DNA of 64,000 nt. It comes from Pinus tabuliformis. Its lineage: Eukaryota > Streptophyta > Pinopsida > Pinales > Pinaceae. Under the pieces are notes generated by a model. The model was not told the DNA's origin. It saw only the letters and a program-made list of their open reading frames with translations, and searched no databases. This document shows, piece by piece, positions 43,743 through 54,718 of the stretch (position 1 is its first letter; every line of letters starts with the position of its first letter). Both the position numbers and the translations under genes were made by a program. Where the stretch lies: assembly GCA_031772625.1 (NCBI GenBank), contig CM062810.1:704480358-704544357 (forward strand). The letters run 5' to 3'.

Positions 43743-44990
43743 TCAACCTTGTAGGTTGTGGGAAACTAGGAGCGACAACACTTCCATCTTTATAGTTGTG
43801 AGTGGTAGACCTCTTTGTTGCCATAATTTTTCTTTCAACTTTTCTTGCCACCTTGAACGCATTCTCCAGTGATTACATATGAAAAGGGAAACCTCATGTT
43901 TGATGTTAATCTTTAAATTCCCTATGAAGACATCAATCAGATGCTCTTGTAGAATATCATCTACCTTGATATTCAATCTTTGGAAGTCCTCAATGTGCTC
44001 CCTAATTGATCCATTTTGTTTGAGATTTATCATTTGGCTAAATAAGGTATTTCTCTTTGTATCCTCATAATGTGTTATCGATTCCTTAGTAAAAATTGTC
44101 CAAGTGATAAGTGTTTTACGAGAATAAAGCCATCGATAGCATACAAATTGATTGGTTTCTAAATATAAAGATACATTGTGTACCTATTGTGTGTGTTGGT
44201 CTTCATCTAGATCAAAGAACTGCTCCATCTGTAGTATCCATGTTATTGGATCCTTGCCATCAAACTTCCTCATATCTATATTTGGAACTTGGTGGGTTTT
44301 AGACCCAACGATGGGGTCTCTAAAATCATAATTCATATTCCTTTTTTCCTCATCACGATTTTCATTGAGTACCTTGTCACCACTAGGAAGTCTTTCTTGC
44401 AACAACTTTGTCAACCCTTCCAACCTGACATTCATCCCATCCCACGGGGGTTTCACTCAAAAAAACTCTGACATATCACGTGCGTTCATGTTATATTAAA
44501 TAATACCCTTAATTTGAATACATATTGGAAAATACCTCTAAAAATCACATTATTTAACCCCCTAACAATACAAACCCATTACACCTTCACAATTTAAAAA
44601 ACCTCTACTTTCACTAGATATTGTACGTATCCATTTTTTCATCAACATTTTTTATACCCCTTTATATTTTTTCATTAACTTTAAGCTCCATTTTTTATAC
44701 CTACCATTATAAAAACCGTTTACCCCTATATATCCCGCAATATATTATGTCATTTTTTCCTCAATAAATATTCCCCAATATGAATGCACGTGATATGGTA
44801 TTGCCCCCCAGTGAAGCCCCTGTGTCCCATCCATGCCTACTTTAAAAAATCTCATGTATGCTTTTAAACCAAGTTCCATGCTTATTTGTAAACCATCCAA
44901 TTCATTTTTGGTTTCTCTTTGTGAGAGTGAAATTTCTTGCACTTAGTCCTGTAATTTTGATATATCATGTTGCATTTCTTCCTCTTCTTC
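43743..44990 (-). pseudogene. Gypsy-1 gag, split by a TIR element
   Basis: The N-terminal part (MQHDISKLQD, ISLSQRETKNELDGLQ) is at about 44990-44820. After the inserted element, gag resumes at 44451 (MNVRLEGLTKLLQE, RKFDGKDPITWILQMEQFF) and continues at 44033 (NGSIREHIEDFQRLNIK). The KFDG...W and EDFQ motifs are typical of plant Gypsy gag. Confidence 0.82.
44452..44816. mobile_element. TIR element, right copy (inverted), inside Gypsy-1 gag
   Basis: The unit is bounded by TTCACT (44452-44457) and AGTGAA (44810-44815). Stronger subterminal inverted repeats are ATATCACGTGCGTTCAT and ATGAATGCACGTGATAT, which differ at one position. It is the reverse complement of the left copy at 36741-37130. 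Gag sequence on both sides shows it inserted into the Gypsy relic. It has no open frame of note. The CACT-type ends hint at the CACTA superfamily, but a 3-bp duplication cannot be confirmed. Confidence 0.75.
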
Positions 44991-45720
44991 ATGTGTCATA
45001 GTGGAGTTTTATGGTTGCTTAATGGGAGTATCCATTTTTTTATTGTGAGGCATATTGAAACCAAATAATGATATATATGCTTTACTATGCCCTTTGAATC
45101 ACTTCACACTGAATTTTCAAACAAAATTTATGCCATTTTTAAAAAATACACACATTTTTATTTCTTTTTGGAGGTTGATCTTGAAAATGTTGTATATCAG
45201 AAATTTTTGCCTCCCAAGGTTTGAAATTTTGTCCTATGGTATCTCTTTATGTCTTCTTTCCAACACCACTAGTTAGACTAAGATTGGATTCTTCAAGATA
45301 AAATTAGGCTAAATCTCCCAAGGTGGCCTACTTATGGACTCGTTCAATAGAGTGAACTTGTATAGAATTTCATGTGTCACTATTTCTGCCTTTGGCTCTG
45401 AAAATGATACCAAAGAAACTACAGTCCATGCACTCTCAGCCTCTTTTTACGAAATTTATTTTGGATGCCGGAAATGAAAGTTATAACAATTTTCCCAAAG
45501 ACACTTCTTTGAGACAAAATTATGGAGCATACAAAAACCCTAACTTCCTTGAATCATATCTCGAAGAATATAGAGAACCAAAATCTGAAAATTTTATACA
45601 ATGTTCACCAAGATTTCCATTCTATGTGGTCACAATTTAAGCTTTTGAAGCCTCGCAAAAAAGGGTTATAGGGAAAATTACAAAATGACCTATTTGAAGC
45701 AATGAAACCCTAGGATCCAA

Positions 45721-45735
45721 AGCTCTAATACTGAA
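45721..45735 (-). other. Decayed primer-binding site of Gypsy-1
   Basis: The minus strand reads TTCAGTATTAGAGCT next to the LTR, close to TGGTATCAGAGC. Confidence 0.6.
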
Positions 45736-46048
45736 TGTTGTGTAACCAAATCGCAAAACAGAAGAAAATATAGACCAATGACTTGAAAATAAGCCTATTC
45801 GAGGGGGCTACCTCCTTTACATCACATAAATGAAAAATTCTTGGATGATTCAAATGAAAAAACCTCCTTGGTATATATAGGAGTCTAAGGGGTCAAAATA
45901 TAATTAGGGCCTACATAACAATCGTAATGTAACGGCACAAAAATAACAATAATGAGCTTCTATGGAGCACAACAATAACAATGGTGGGCTTCTATGAGGA
46001 ACAACAATAACAATATGGGGGCTACACTAGTATTATAGGGGTCTAACA
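45736..46048 (-). repeat. Gypsy-1 5' LTR
   Basis: 313 bp with TGTTGTGTAACC and GGTCTAACA as its plus-strand ends, so it has canonical TG...CA borders. The minus strand has a TATA-like CCTATATATACC near 45875. Beside its left end is a decayed tRNA-Met primer site. Its right end abuts a Copia gag relic, into which Gypsy-1 appears to have inserted. Confidence 0.72.
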
Positions 46049-46059
46049 TTCCCCTAGAT

Positions 46060-46680
46060 TTATACCTCTTATTTGAGGAATTGTTTTTATTTCTTTCCTG
46101 GGAGCGTCCTCTTATAGATAAGGAATATGTGCTCTAACTTTCCATATCTTTTTGTCTTATGTCCTCCAATAAGAAGGATGAGACTATTTCATCAAAGCTT
46201 AAAGTAGTTGTATTACTACATATGTCAACAACCAAAATATCCCATGAGTCTTGCAAAGAGCACAACAAACTTATACATGTATCTTCATCTTAAATCTTAA
46301 TATTAATACGCAAAAATGACTTACCACAATATTGTAGATGTACAAATTCTTTGTCACTAAGTCTTCATGTTTCATCCTTAGGTTATATAGCTTCTTCCAT
46401 AAGAACATTTTTTTCAATGGGAACTTAGAATAATACAAAGCACCTACTTTGTTCCATAATGCCTTCGTTGTAATTTCTCCTATAACATTCAATAATATCG
46501 AATATGATAGATACAATCGTATTATGCTCTTTGTCTTTCAATATAACTTGGTTTGGTCTCTTGTCAACATATTATTCAATGTAGTGACTGAATCCACAAA
46601 TACAGTGATTTTCATCCACCAAAAGAGCTTCCACTTTGTGCTTCCATAGCTCAAAATTTTGTCCATTGAATTTCTTGATC
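46060..46680 (-). pseudogene. Copia-5 gag relic
   Basis: The minus strand begins IKKFNGQNFELWKHKVEALL, a clear Copia gag start (F-x-G-x-N-F-x-x-W). It continues through SLLCSLQDSWDILV to an Arg/Ser-rich tail (RGRSQERNKN), where Gypsy-1 interrupts it. Several stops are present. A decayed primer site (GGTATTAAAGC, minus strand, near 46810-46822) lies upstream, so the 5' LTR would start near 46825. Confidence 0.72.
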
Positions 46681-46824
46681 TCTATCTTTCAACTACTCAC
46701 CATTTCCTTTCACCACAAGAATCAACTCCATAGATCTGCCACTATAAGAGGTTTTACCATAAATCCAAGCTAAAACCCTTAGCCAAAAATGCATCCCCTT
46801 GAAACCAAACTGCTTTAATACCAA

Positions 46825-47416
46825 ACATTATTTGTTTTAGCACACACATACACACACATTTAGCACAAATATTTTACCTTCGAAACTCAAGCCGAAAAGT
46901 TGAGAAAGAAAACTCTGAGGCCGCACCTCCTATTTTTCCTCGTATTATATTTCTTTACAATGCTAGAATATAATATAAACTCTCAATCTATTAGCGTTGG
47001 ATTAAAATACTACCATAATTCCTTGACAAGGATTACATTACCATGGACCACAAAATTGTGTGCCATGAAATTGTTGAAAGGCAAAAATCATGTTGAGAAA
47101 AATCGCTTAATATAAACCTATCAATAAAAATCTATAAATTATTTTTGCTTGTTAAACTTGCATAGGGCTGTTCTCATTACTACCACCTTCGTAACCCTAC
47201 TTGTGCCCCCTTCTCCCACTACACCATCTGCAAAAAAAATGTAACAAATACCTAACTTGAGTAAGATGTTAGAGGAAGACCAAAATGAAAAAATTCAATA
47301 ACATAACATGGGGTTAAACATTTTAAAATATCCATAAATTTAAACTCATCACTAAACCAATACATAATCAATTGGGTGAACGAAGACGAATACTATATAC
47401 TTGCATGCACCCCAAA
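46825..47416. other. Possible Copia-5 LTR and AT-rich spacer
   Basis: An LTR is expected to begin here, next to the decayed primer site, but its far end is not recognisable. (CA)n-like CACACACATACACACACA lies near 46840. No gene is seen. Confidence 0.35.
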
Positions 47417-47640
47417 TACAAAATTAAAATTAAAATAGTTCCTTTGTATATTAAACATGGTTTGGATGAGATGTAGGGTCTACTAGAACTTACAACTTGT
47501 AAGCGACCATTTAAATGCCCCCTCACAGATACAAAATTAAAATTAAAATTAAAATTAAAATTAAAATAGTTCCTTTGTGAATTAAACATGGTGTTGATGA
47601 GATGTAGGGTTTGCTAGAACTTGCAACTTGTAATCGGCTG
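47417..47640. repeat. Tandem duplication of about 110 bp with AAATT-type array
   Basis: Two copies (from about 47417 and 47529) share an (AAATTA)n start, AGTTCCTTTGT, ATTAAACATGG, GATGAGATGTAGGGT and CAACTTGTAA. The repeat array at the start is expanded from three to about seven units in the second copy. Confidence 0.83.
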
Positions 47641-49320
47641 TTTATTGGGCCTATTCGAACATGCAAGCGTGATTATGTTTATCTATATATAAATTTTGAA
47701 CTAGCAATATTTTATTATCCCTTTTATGACAAAAGGGGAATTTTTTTTTGTGACGGGGTTATAAGCCACATATCCATGGTCTTATATACACATTATATTT
47801 CATATTTATAATTTATTTTATATTTAAACCCAATGAAACCACATCTATGGAAAATTTGTTCCATAAGTTGTTGAAAAAACAAAAAAAACAAAAAACTTGA
47901 ATTTTCAAATATTTAAATATTTATTGAAAAAAATATGAAGCTATAGTGCTTGATAATGGATGGAATAACCATCTAAAATGTTAAACAAATAAAAAATATA
48001 TTATGCAGTGCTTTTCCGAAAATCTCCAACAAAATTATTGTAATTAAAAATACACTTTCTGATTAATAAATTTTTAAAATTTTTATAAATCAATAAATTA
48101 AAATCATTATCAATATTTTAAATTTAATTTGGATATATTTGAAATATTTTTTAAAAATATTCTCTAATTTTTTAATACTATTATAATATTAAGAAACCAT
48201 TTTCTTTGTTAGCAAAAATTATCATAATTTTATACGATTAAATTTTAATGGCTTAAATATTAAAAAATAAAATAATATATATATATATATATATATAATT
48301 ATTATAATTGAAATACTTTATACATTATGTGTCATTCAAGTTAATTGACTTCTGGCTCTCAGCGGAATCATACGTGGGAGACACGAAATCCTGTACTAGT
48401 TTATTTTGACTTAACCAAATTTTTTCTTTAATGATATCTAGCATTCAAATGGTGTCTCTGGTTTATTTTATTGCAACGTGTTCATGACTTAATATTTACA
48501 AATAAAATATGGCTGGGTGGGGTATATTATTGAAGTACCCAATATTATGAATGAAGAGAGTGGTGTAACTCAAAGTTGTAGCTCTCATTATAAAATAGCA
48601 AAATTAAGTCGGAAGGGAGGTGATCATGTATGAGATTTCTTGGCATTTTTCATGATCATAATTCATTACCATGAATTAGGTGGCCTTTTATGGACATTTT
48701 AAAATAAACATTTAAAATGTTTTTAAATATTTTTATTTTTATTTTATTTATTTTTTTGGTTATAGTAAGATGTTTTTTGTTTTTTGAAAGACATTTATTT
48801 ATATTATAGATCACAAAAGTCTTAAATCTAACAGATTTAAAATTGTTTATCTCAACATATTCTTAATAAAATTGAGATTTAGTTTCTTGCATTCTGAGGT
48901 TTAGTTTCTTTTAAGGTTTTTTCGATATTGTTATAAAAATTATTTTTAATTTTTTGATACTGTTTTTTTTCAAATAAGTATAATTATTACATATTATTTT
49001 AGAGATAACTTGGTAATATCTTAAGCCATATTTTGTTGCTATGTAGATAGATTGTTTTCAGCATTTGATTCATTAATTGAAGTTGGTTTGTACATTATAA
49101 CTATTTTCTTTTAATAGCATATTTGTGCTCTTTGCAACATTGCATGTTCTTTATTTCACTCTTAATTCAATATAAATTAGTACTATCACAAAATTATAGT
49201 CTTTATTGATTTTACATATAGTTGTCTATGTCAAGGTCATGGTAGTCGGAGTTAGACCTTGAATAAACTATTTTTTATGAAGACATCCCTTGCTAGCCAA
49301 AGTAGTTTTCCATGGTGGCT
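47641..49320. other. AT-rich spacer
   Basis: Very AT-rich, with an (AT)n run at about 48278-48297. I see no gene, structural RNA or element border. Confidence 0.5.
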
Positions 49321-49439
49321 AAAATGAAAGACAAGGGAACAAGACATCTTATCAAGATTTTTGTCCAAGAATCCCTTGCATGACAAAGGAATAAGATGAT
49401 TGATAATTTTGCTCAAATTCTTCCACTTCTCCTAAAAAT

Positions 49440-49690
49440 GGTGGGAGATCATTTGACAAGTAGCCATTTCATAAGAACAATAGTGTTTCATATACAAGTT
49501 CATTTTGATATCCCTCAATTTGAAGGATAAATAGATCCAAAATATTTGGATATATGGATAACTCTACTGGAACCGTATTTCTCTATTCATAAGTTTTCTA
49601 GCCATGAGAACATTACATTGACATTCCTAAAGACACTTTCTTCATGTCGAATATTGGCGGGATACTTAATACATGCAATGTGAAAAAGAG
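49440..49690 (+). pseudogene. Gypsy-type gag fragment
   Basis: The plus strand reads FDIPQFEG, stop, IDPKYLDIW, then LEPYFSIHKFSSHENITLT, a pattern of Ty3/Gypsy gag proteins. There is a stop within the motif and no continuing pol. It is an isolated fragment. Confidence 0.62.
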
Positions 49691-50676
49691 GATTCTAAAC
49701 TTTATTCTTCAAAACTTGTAACACTCCCTACCACTCCCTCATAATAATGTATGTTATGGAAGGTATTATTGACATTTTTAAATATCATTGCTAGTGAAGG
49801 AAAATTGGGTCCTAAACATGCCTTTGAAAATAATTGACCTTTATTATTTGTGACTCTAATATAGAATTCAAGCATATAATGCATCTGTTAATTTATAAAG
49901 ATAGATTATATTAAATTTCCTTGATCAAATAATGTAACTTCATTTAAGCTATTTTGGTGAACTATATGCCAATCTAAATGGTGTGTTTGCAGCAAACATA
50001 GGTACTACCTTGATATCAAGCTTTTGATTGAGTTCTCTACATTATTCATTCAAAGCTATGCACTTGAAACAACAACTTCAAACCCTTTATACCTAATTGA
50101 AGCTACTAGGTATAAAATGTTTGCCTTTGTTGATTCAATTAATGGCTCTAGTCTCTAACAAGAATACAACACTAACTACATCCCTTCATGAGATTTACAA
50201 AGTAAGATTTAACAATTTCTTAGCCTTAAACATTACTAGTGTTGAATTTTCCATGTTTTCTAAAGGACATGTGAAACTCAAAAAAGATGTCCTTATCAAG
50301 ATCGATCCAACATCGCCAGAAATGCCATGTACTTTACCTTGTATGGCACTTATTTTATGCTAAATTTATTTCATACTTTTCCACTTTAGTCATGGGATAC
50401 AAAATTTTACATATCACGTCATTACTTCCAATTTAGCAGAGATGGACACCTTTCTAGTTTTCAAATTAGTAAAATGATAAACTACACAAGCATTTTGAGA
50501 TAAGATTCATAGTAACATTTCTTTTTAATCACGCCATGTAATATATGTCTCCTCTTTCAACTTCAACCTCCCAGATCTTGTGGTAACATGTATCTTCCCA
50601 ATAAATAACCAAATATATTGTCATACAATGATCAATTTCTCTGACAAGATGCTCAACCAATAAATTCACAAGGGTT
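49691..50676. other. Unassigned AT-rich spacer
   Basis: An 88-codon open frame at 50097-50363 matches nothing I know. It may be eroded retroelement sequence downstream of the gag fragment. Confidence 0.35.
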
Positions 50677-50898
50677 TAAACCTTGAACCCAAGGAGCTTC
50701 ATGGACTCTCAGTCGTAACACCAAAGACATGTCCGGTCAAAACTTGGGGTTAAACCTTGAACCCAAAGAGCTTCATGGACTCTCAGTCGTAACACCGAAG
50801 ACAAGTCTGGTCAAAACTTGGGATTAAACCTTGAACCCAAGGAGCTTAATGGACTCTTAGTCGTAACACCGAAGATAGGTCTGGTCAAAACTTGGGGT
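50677..50898. repeat. 74-bp tandem repeat, three copies
   Basis: Units start at 50677, 50751 and 50825, each with TAAACCTTGAACCCAA, GGACTCT and GTAACACC. The period is exactly 74 and the array is 222 bp. Confidence 0.92.
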
Positions 50899-51290
50899 TT
50901 CCCTTCAACCAAACTGCCCATGGCAATAGGTTGCCTCTTAAACCAAACACTAATATCAATAGTTCATCTTTGCTCTGAAATGGCAACATGGTAAGATACT
51001 CTCTTACATGGGCTATATATATGTGTGTGCGTGTGTGTGTGTGAAGAAAGGATATTTCACCCATCACATGGGACACCTAACACCGAAAACAAGTCCGGTC
51101 AAAACTTAGAGTTTCCCTTCCGCCAAACCGCCCATGGCAATATGTTGCCTCTTAAACCAAACAGTGATATTAATAGTTCATCTCTACTCTAAAATGCCAA
51201 CATGGTAAGATACTCTCTCTTACATGGGCAAATATATATATATATATATGAAAAAAAGGATATTTCACCTATCACATGGCACACCACAAA
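50863..51290. repeat. Tandem duplication of about 210 bp
   Basis: The block from AACACCGAAGA (50863) to the ATTTCACCCATCACATGG stretch near 51067 recurs at about 51079-51280. In the first copy a (TG)n run lies where the second copy has a (TA)n run. Each block begins with the end of the 74-bp unit, so the two repeats grew from one another. Confidence 0.8.
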
Positions 51291-51635
51291 AGGAACCTCC
51301 TCTCTTACATTGAGCACAACAAACATAATGTTATCCTTCATGTGGGATGACAAATGTAAGGTAAGGTTAGCCCTCGAGCACGACAACGCACAGGGCAAAG
51401 TCTAGATGTCATTTCGCACAAAATACATCGAGTAAATTGGAAAAGTGAAATAGAGTAACAATATATAAAAGCCATAAGGGTCAATTTTAAGATCCACGAA
51501 AATTAGACCATTTATTTAAATTTTGGTCACTTAGCCACTCAAAAATCCTTCCCAAAATCTTTTGTGGGACAAAATATAATTCCAAATTCGTAAGTTATGG
51601 GAAATGGCTCGCTCTCAATTTGAAGCCATGGGAGG

Positions 51636-51644
51636 ATATATATA
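51636..51644 (+). promoter_or_regulatory. TATA-like box
   Basis: ATATATATA lies about 150 bp before ATG 51792. It could be the core promoter of the small open frame there. Confidence 0.3.
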
Positions 51645-51791
51645 TGCTTCAAAACTGAACTACATACTCTACCTGCCTAAACTACAAGCCGACAAAGCCA
51701 GCCCTGACAGAGTAAATATGAAGTGGCCCACAAATCCTCACACATGATACCACATGCCTCCTCTCTGCAGCTGCGTTCCTCTTCCTGAATT

Positions 51792-52028
51792 ATGGCGAGC
51801 CTCCATCACACATCATTCAACCTAATCTCCACAAATTCTGTGGTCGAGTTTCCAAAGGATCGTCTCCCGCATTTCACCCCATCGTCGGCCCATCCAACGG
51901 CTATGCATAAACGCATGAGGGACGTAACATCGGAAGCTTCATCGAAGTTTGGGAAATTAATTTATTTTAGGGTATTCAAATTTGACCGTATAATTTTGGT
52001 GATAGCATTTTATTGGTGGGTAAATTAG
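51792..52028 (+). CDS. Possible first exon of a transit-peptide-like protein
   Basis: ATG 51792 opens 78 codons beginning MASLHHTSFNLISTNSVVEF. The first 50 residues are rich in Ser, Thr and His with few acids, as in chloroplast transit peptides, and the DNA is clearly less AT-rich than its flanks until about 51950. A TATA-like box precedes it. The last 20 codons look like intron, so a donor near 51955 is possible, but no further exon is recognised. I do not know the gene. It could be a 5' gene fragment or chance. Confidence 0.3.
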   Translation: MASLHHTSFNLISTNSVVEFPKDRLPHFTPSSAHPTAMHKRMRDVTSEASSKFGKLIYFRVFKFDRIILVIAFYWWVN

Positions 52029-52532
52029 TTTTCTATTTAATTTTAGAGCTAGCTTCACTTAAGCTCAACCTAATTAAGCTCAACCTAATTTAGAGAAAAG
52101 AATTCCAAAAATCAAATGCAATCAAATCGAGACTAGGCTAGACTAAACTACCCAACTCACCCCTCATCGGGCCTTGTAACTACGATGAACTTGATGAGTG
52201 GGCCTAAGGCCAACCTCTTGGATGCAGTGCAGACCCACCCATCGGCAATAGGGTGTGTGATCCATAGCTAAACTTCTCCCATTCAAACTACCGGGACGAC
52301 CGAATAACTTACGTTATGTAAGGCGCATGACCTAGTCGTCCATGATTCCAAATGGTTTACCTATGCTGCCGACTTCATCATCTATTAAAAAATAATGAGT
52401 GTTCAAAGGAATCACATATCGTTGTTTGTTTGTTTTCATGACAGTGGGACTATTCCAAATTGTATTACATATTAAACATAATGAAATATGAAATAGCCAT
52501 CCTCTATCATTCATGGTGTATTAATGTAATTC
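52029..52532. other. Unassigned spacer
   Basis: No domain or repeat boundary is seen. A short tandem repeat of AAGCTCAACCTAATT is at about 52060-52090. Confidence 0.4.
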
Positions 52533-53290
52533 TTTAACCTTTTTCACTTCAATGAAAGCATATATAGTTGTAAACACCACTTTTCTGTACATGTTTCTAT
52601 TTAGTTCGAAAATAGTTTGAACTTTGAACCAATTTAGTTTTGTCACTTTTTAAAGTGGTTCAGATCATATCTCAAAGGAACCAATGAAAGAGTTATTCAA
52701 GAAGAATGTGCTATTATTATGGATATTTCTATTGTTTTCATCATTTTAGAGAAAACCCCCTGAATGTTGTTATAGTAGGCCTGTAAAATGGTGGATGTTG
52801 TTATAGTACACCTGTAAAATGGAGGTTTGAGGAACTTGGAATGTGACGTTGTTGATGGAAGCTTGGAATCTTGTGTTGTTAGGGGCATTGCATGTCTGTC
52901 CTCTTTTGCAAGCTTCAAGGTTCAGTTCTATCGCAAAAATAGATTTATGTCCACCTTCTGTGGAACATTTGTTGGATATGCTTGGGAATTCAAGCTTCTA
53001 ATGAGGCTCATGCCTCTGAAGACAGCAGCCCACTCATTTATTTTGGGGAATCTGGGTTTGATAATTGGAGCAGAAGAGGAAGAATTTCTCTGGTAGCTTA
53101 AGATGGCAAAACTCTTTCCGGTATTGACTGTTAGATTGGCAGACAGATAAGGGCTTATTCCTATATAATAGTCCTTGTATGGCCCACGATATGCTCTGAG
53201 GAGGATGTCATATGTATTCCCAGGGCTATCATTATGTTATTAATTGTAGATTCAATTTAGGTAGATCTTTAAATTTCTAGGTATCCTTTT
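52533..53290. repeat. Duplicated segment, copy 1 (parts A+B)
   Basis: Part A (52533-52735) recurs at 55885-56090 and part B (52735-53290) recurs at 54719-55240. Part B has an open frame on the plus strand, 52827-53096, of 89 codons (starting RNLECDVVDGSLESCVVRG), which copy 2 retains with few changes. I do not recognise that protein. Confidence 0.8.
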
Positions 53291-53710
53291 CTTTCTAGGC
53301 CTAAGGATGCAGGTGTTTTTAACTCCTGCGCACTACAAGAACTCATGGACACTGGATTCTAATGATTGCTCCATAATGTGACAAAAGAAACTAGTTTTTG
53401 AGATGGTAGGATGCTTTGAAATCCATATTGTCTAATTAATTGTTCTCCATCGTTACCAAACGTTCATGTGAACTTTGTTTTTTCCCTAATACCAACTGAA
53501 AGAAGCAGAAGCAAGCAAAATGTTGCAACGCTTTCTTCGGCAGAAAACCATCTTTGTTCACATTTGTACTGGGAATAGCCATAGTTCTTATTATTATTCG
53601 ACTCTTGAAGCATGTGAAACATGAAATCGTTTCTAAATTTTTAAGTCTCAACTTGTAAATAATTTTCATTTTGCGTATTTGATTTGAGTCTAATGCTCAA
53701 CTATCCAAAT

Positions 53711-53828
53711 TTTATACAGTTCAATGATCTGAAACTTAAACGTTCACATCCCCTCCAATATTTAGAAGATCTTCTAGATATTGGAGCGGATGTGAATTTT
53801 TAATTTTCAGATCATTGAATTGTATACA
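53711..53828. repeat. Long near-perfect palindrome, about 118 bp
   Basis: The centre is TAGAAGATCTTCTA (53763-53776). The arms pair outward through CTCCAATAT/ATATTGGAG, TTCACATCC/GGATGTGAA and TTCAATGATCTGAAA/TTTCAGATCATTGAA. Almost no loop remains. It may be a foldback MITE or a hairpin RNA source. Confidence 0.85.
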
Positions 53829-54279
53829 ATTCTCTTACGAAGTCTTAAAATTCCCTTGGTCAATAATTATTCGCCTTTGATTGCTTTTTAAATGTATGCA
53901 TCTGCAGTTAGGAACTAGCCTTCAGAGATATCGATAGTTTCATGATTGCACATGATACGAGTTTATATGCTTAATCTTAGTTTTATTCCATAATGCAGAA
54001 TGTGGATATTAAACATTTGGGGTATAATACATAGAAAAGCATAATGGGAATTTCTATGTTGAGCAAGCATTTTTATATGCTCTGCAGTGGGCAGGGTACT
54101 AAATGATAGCTACATAGTTATCAGATAGCAGGTTGGTGATTTTTGCATCGTTAGTATATAGCATACTGGTAAAATTGTTCTACAAGAATTTGACAACATG
54201 GAGTGCCCGGGCTCTTTACGATTAGTTACAAAATTGTTTTCTAGGAAAAGAGATTCCTTTCCAATTTATGTTTACACTG

Positions 54280-54646
54280 TTGCTTGTATACTGTTGAATT
54301 TATGCTTGGCAAAGCTGAAGAAGTGCTCAATATTGAGAGCAGCGTTGATCACCCGCATCAAGTATGTTTTTCCTTTAACCACTTGCATTGTCCACACATC
54401 TGCAAATGAAAACAGAGCGTAGATATTATACGGTCATTCTGAATGATAACTCTAGGGTAATGATGGATCTATCTTAATAAATCTCACTCCATGGAGAAGA
54501 GTATCCAAGCACAGTACCTTGAGCTGAAGAGTTATATGTTGGTCCAGGATGACCATTGATGAGGTAAGCATCAGAAAGTGGAGGGCCTCCTCTAGAGGCC
54601 ATGACAACGTTTTCAAGATTTGCAACATTAGCGCCCCACCATTCTC
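54280..54646 (-). pseudogene. Laccase, two orphan exons
   Basis: Exon 54646-54518 (129 nt) encodes EWWGANVANLENVV and SDAYLINGHPGPTYNSSAQ, matching plant laccases, multicopper oxidases of the cell wall that oxidise monolignols. Its acceptor (CAG), donor (GTACTG) and both phases are those of the family's exon. The next exon begins at 54399 in matching phase with KGKTYLMRVINAALN and HFFSFAKHKF, then loses similarity and hits TAA about 10 codons later. No exons with the copper-ligand His clusters are seen on either side. It is an isolated fragment between two copies of a duplicated segment. Confidence 0.85.
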
Positions 54647-54718
54647 CTGCAAGGTTCAATAGATTGTGCTTGTCACTAAAAAATGGTAAATAGCATATAG
54701 GAAAATTATATTTGAATT

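Larger units (their letters stand above)
41388..45735 (-). mobile_element. Gypsy-1 relic, internal region
   Basis: On the minus strand a Ty3/Gypsy gag-pol can be followed. Gag runs from about 44990 to 43750, interrupted by a TIR element at 44452-44816. The protease lies near 43390-43280 (VLIDSGSTHNFIH), and the reverse transcriptase from about 42990 to 42130, with FFDDILLFSRSWKDHVQHV. RNase H and the linker reach about 41400. Gypsy order is shown by RNase H following RT, with no integrase seen between them. Stops and frame changes are frequent, so it is dead. Confidence 0.85.

Noticed and set aside
50677-50898. Regular short repeats resembling a CRISPR array
   Set aside because: The 74-bp units are directly adjacent with no unique spacers, and this is plant nuclear DNA.
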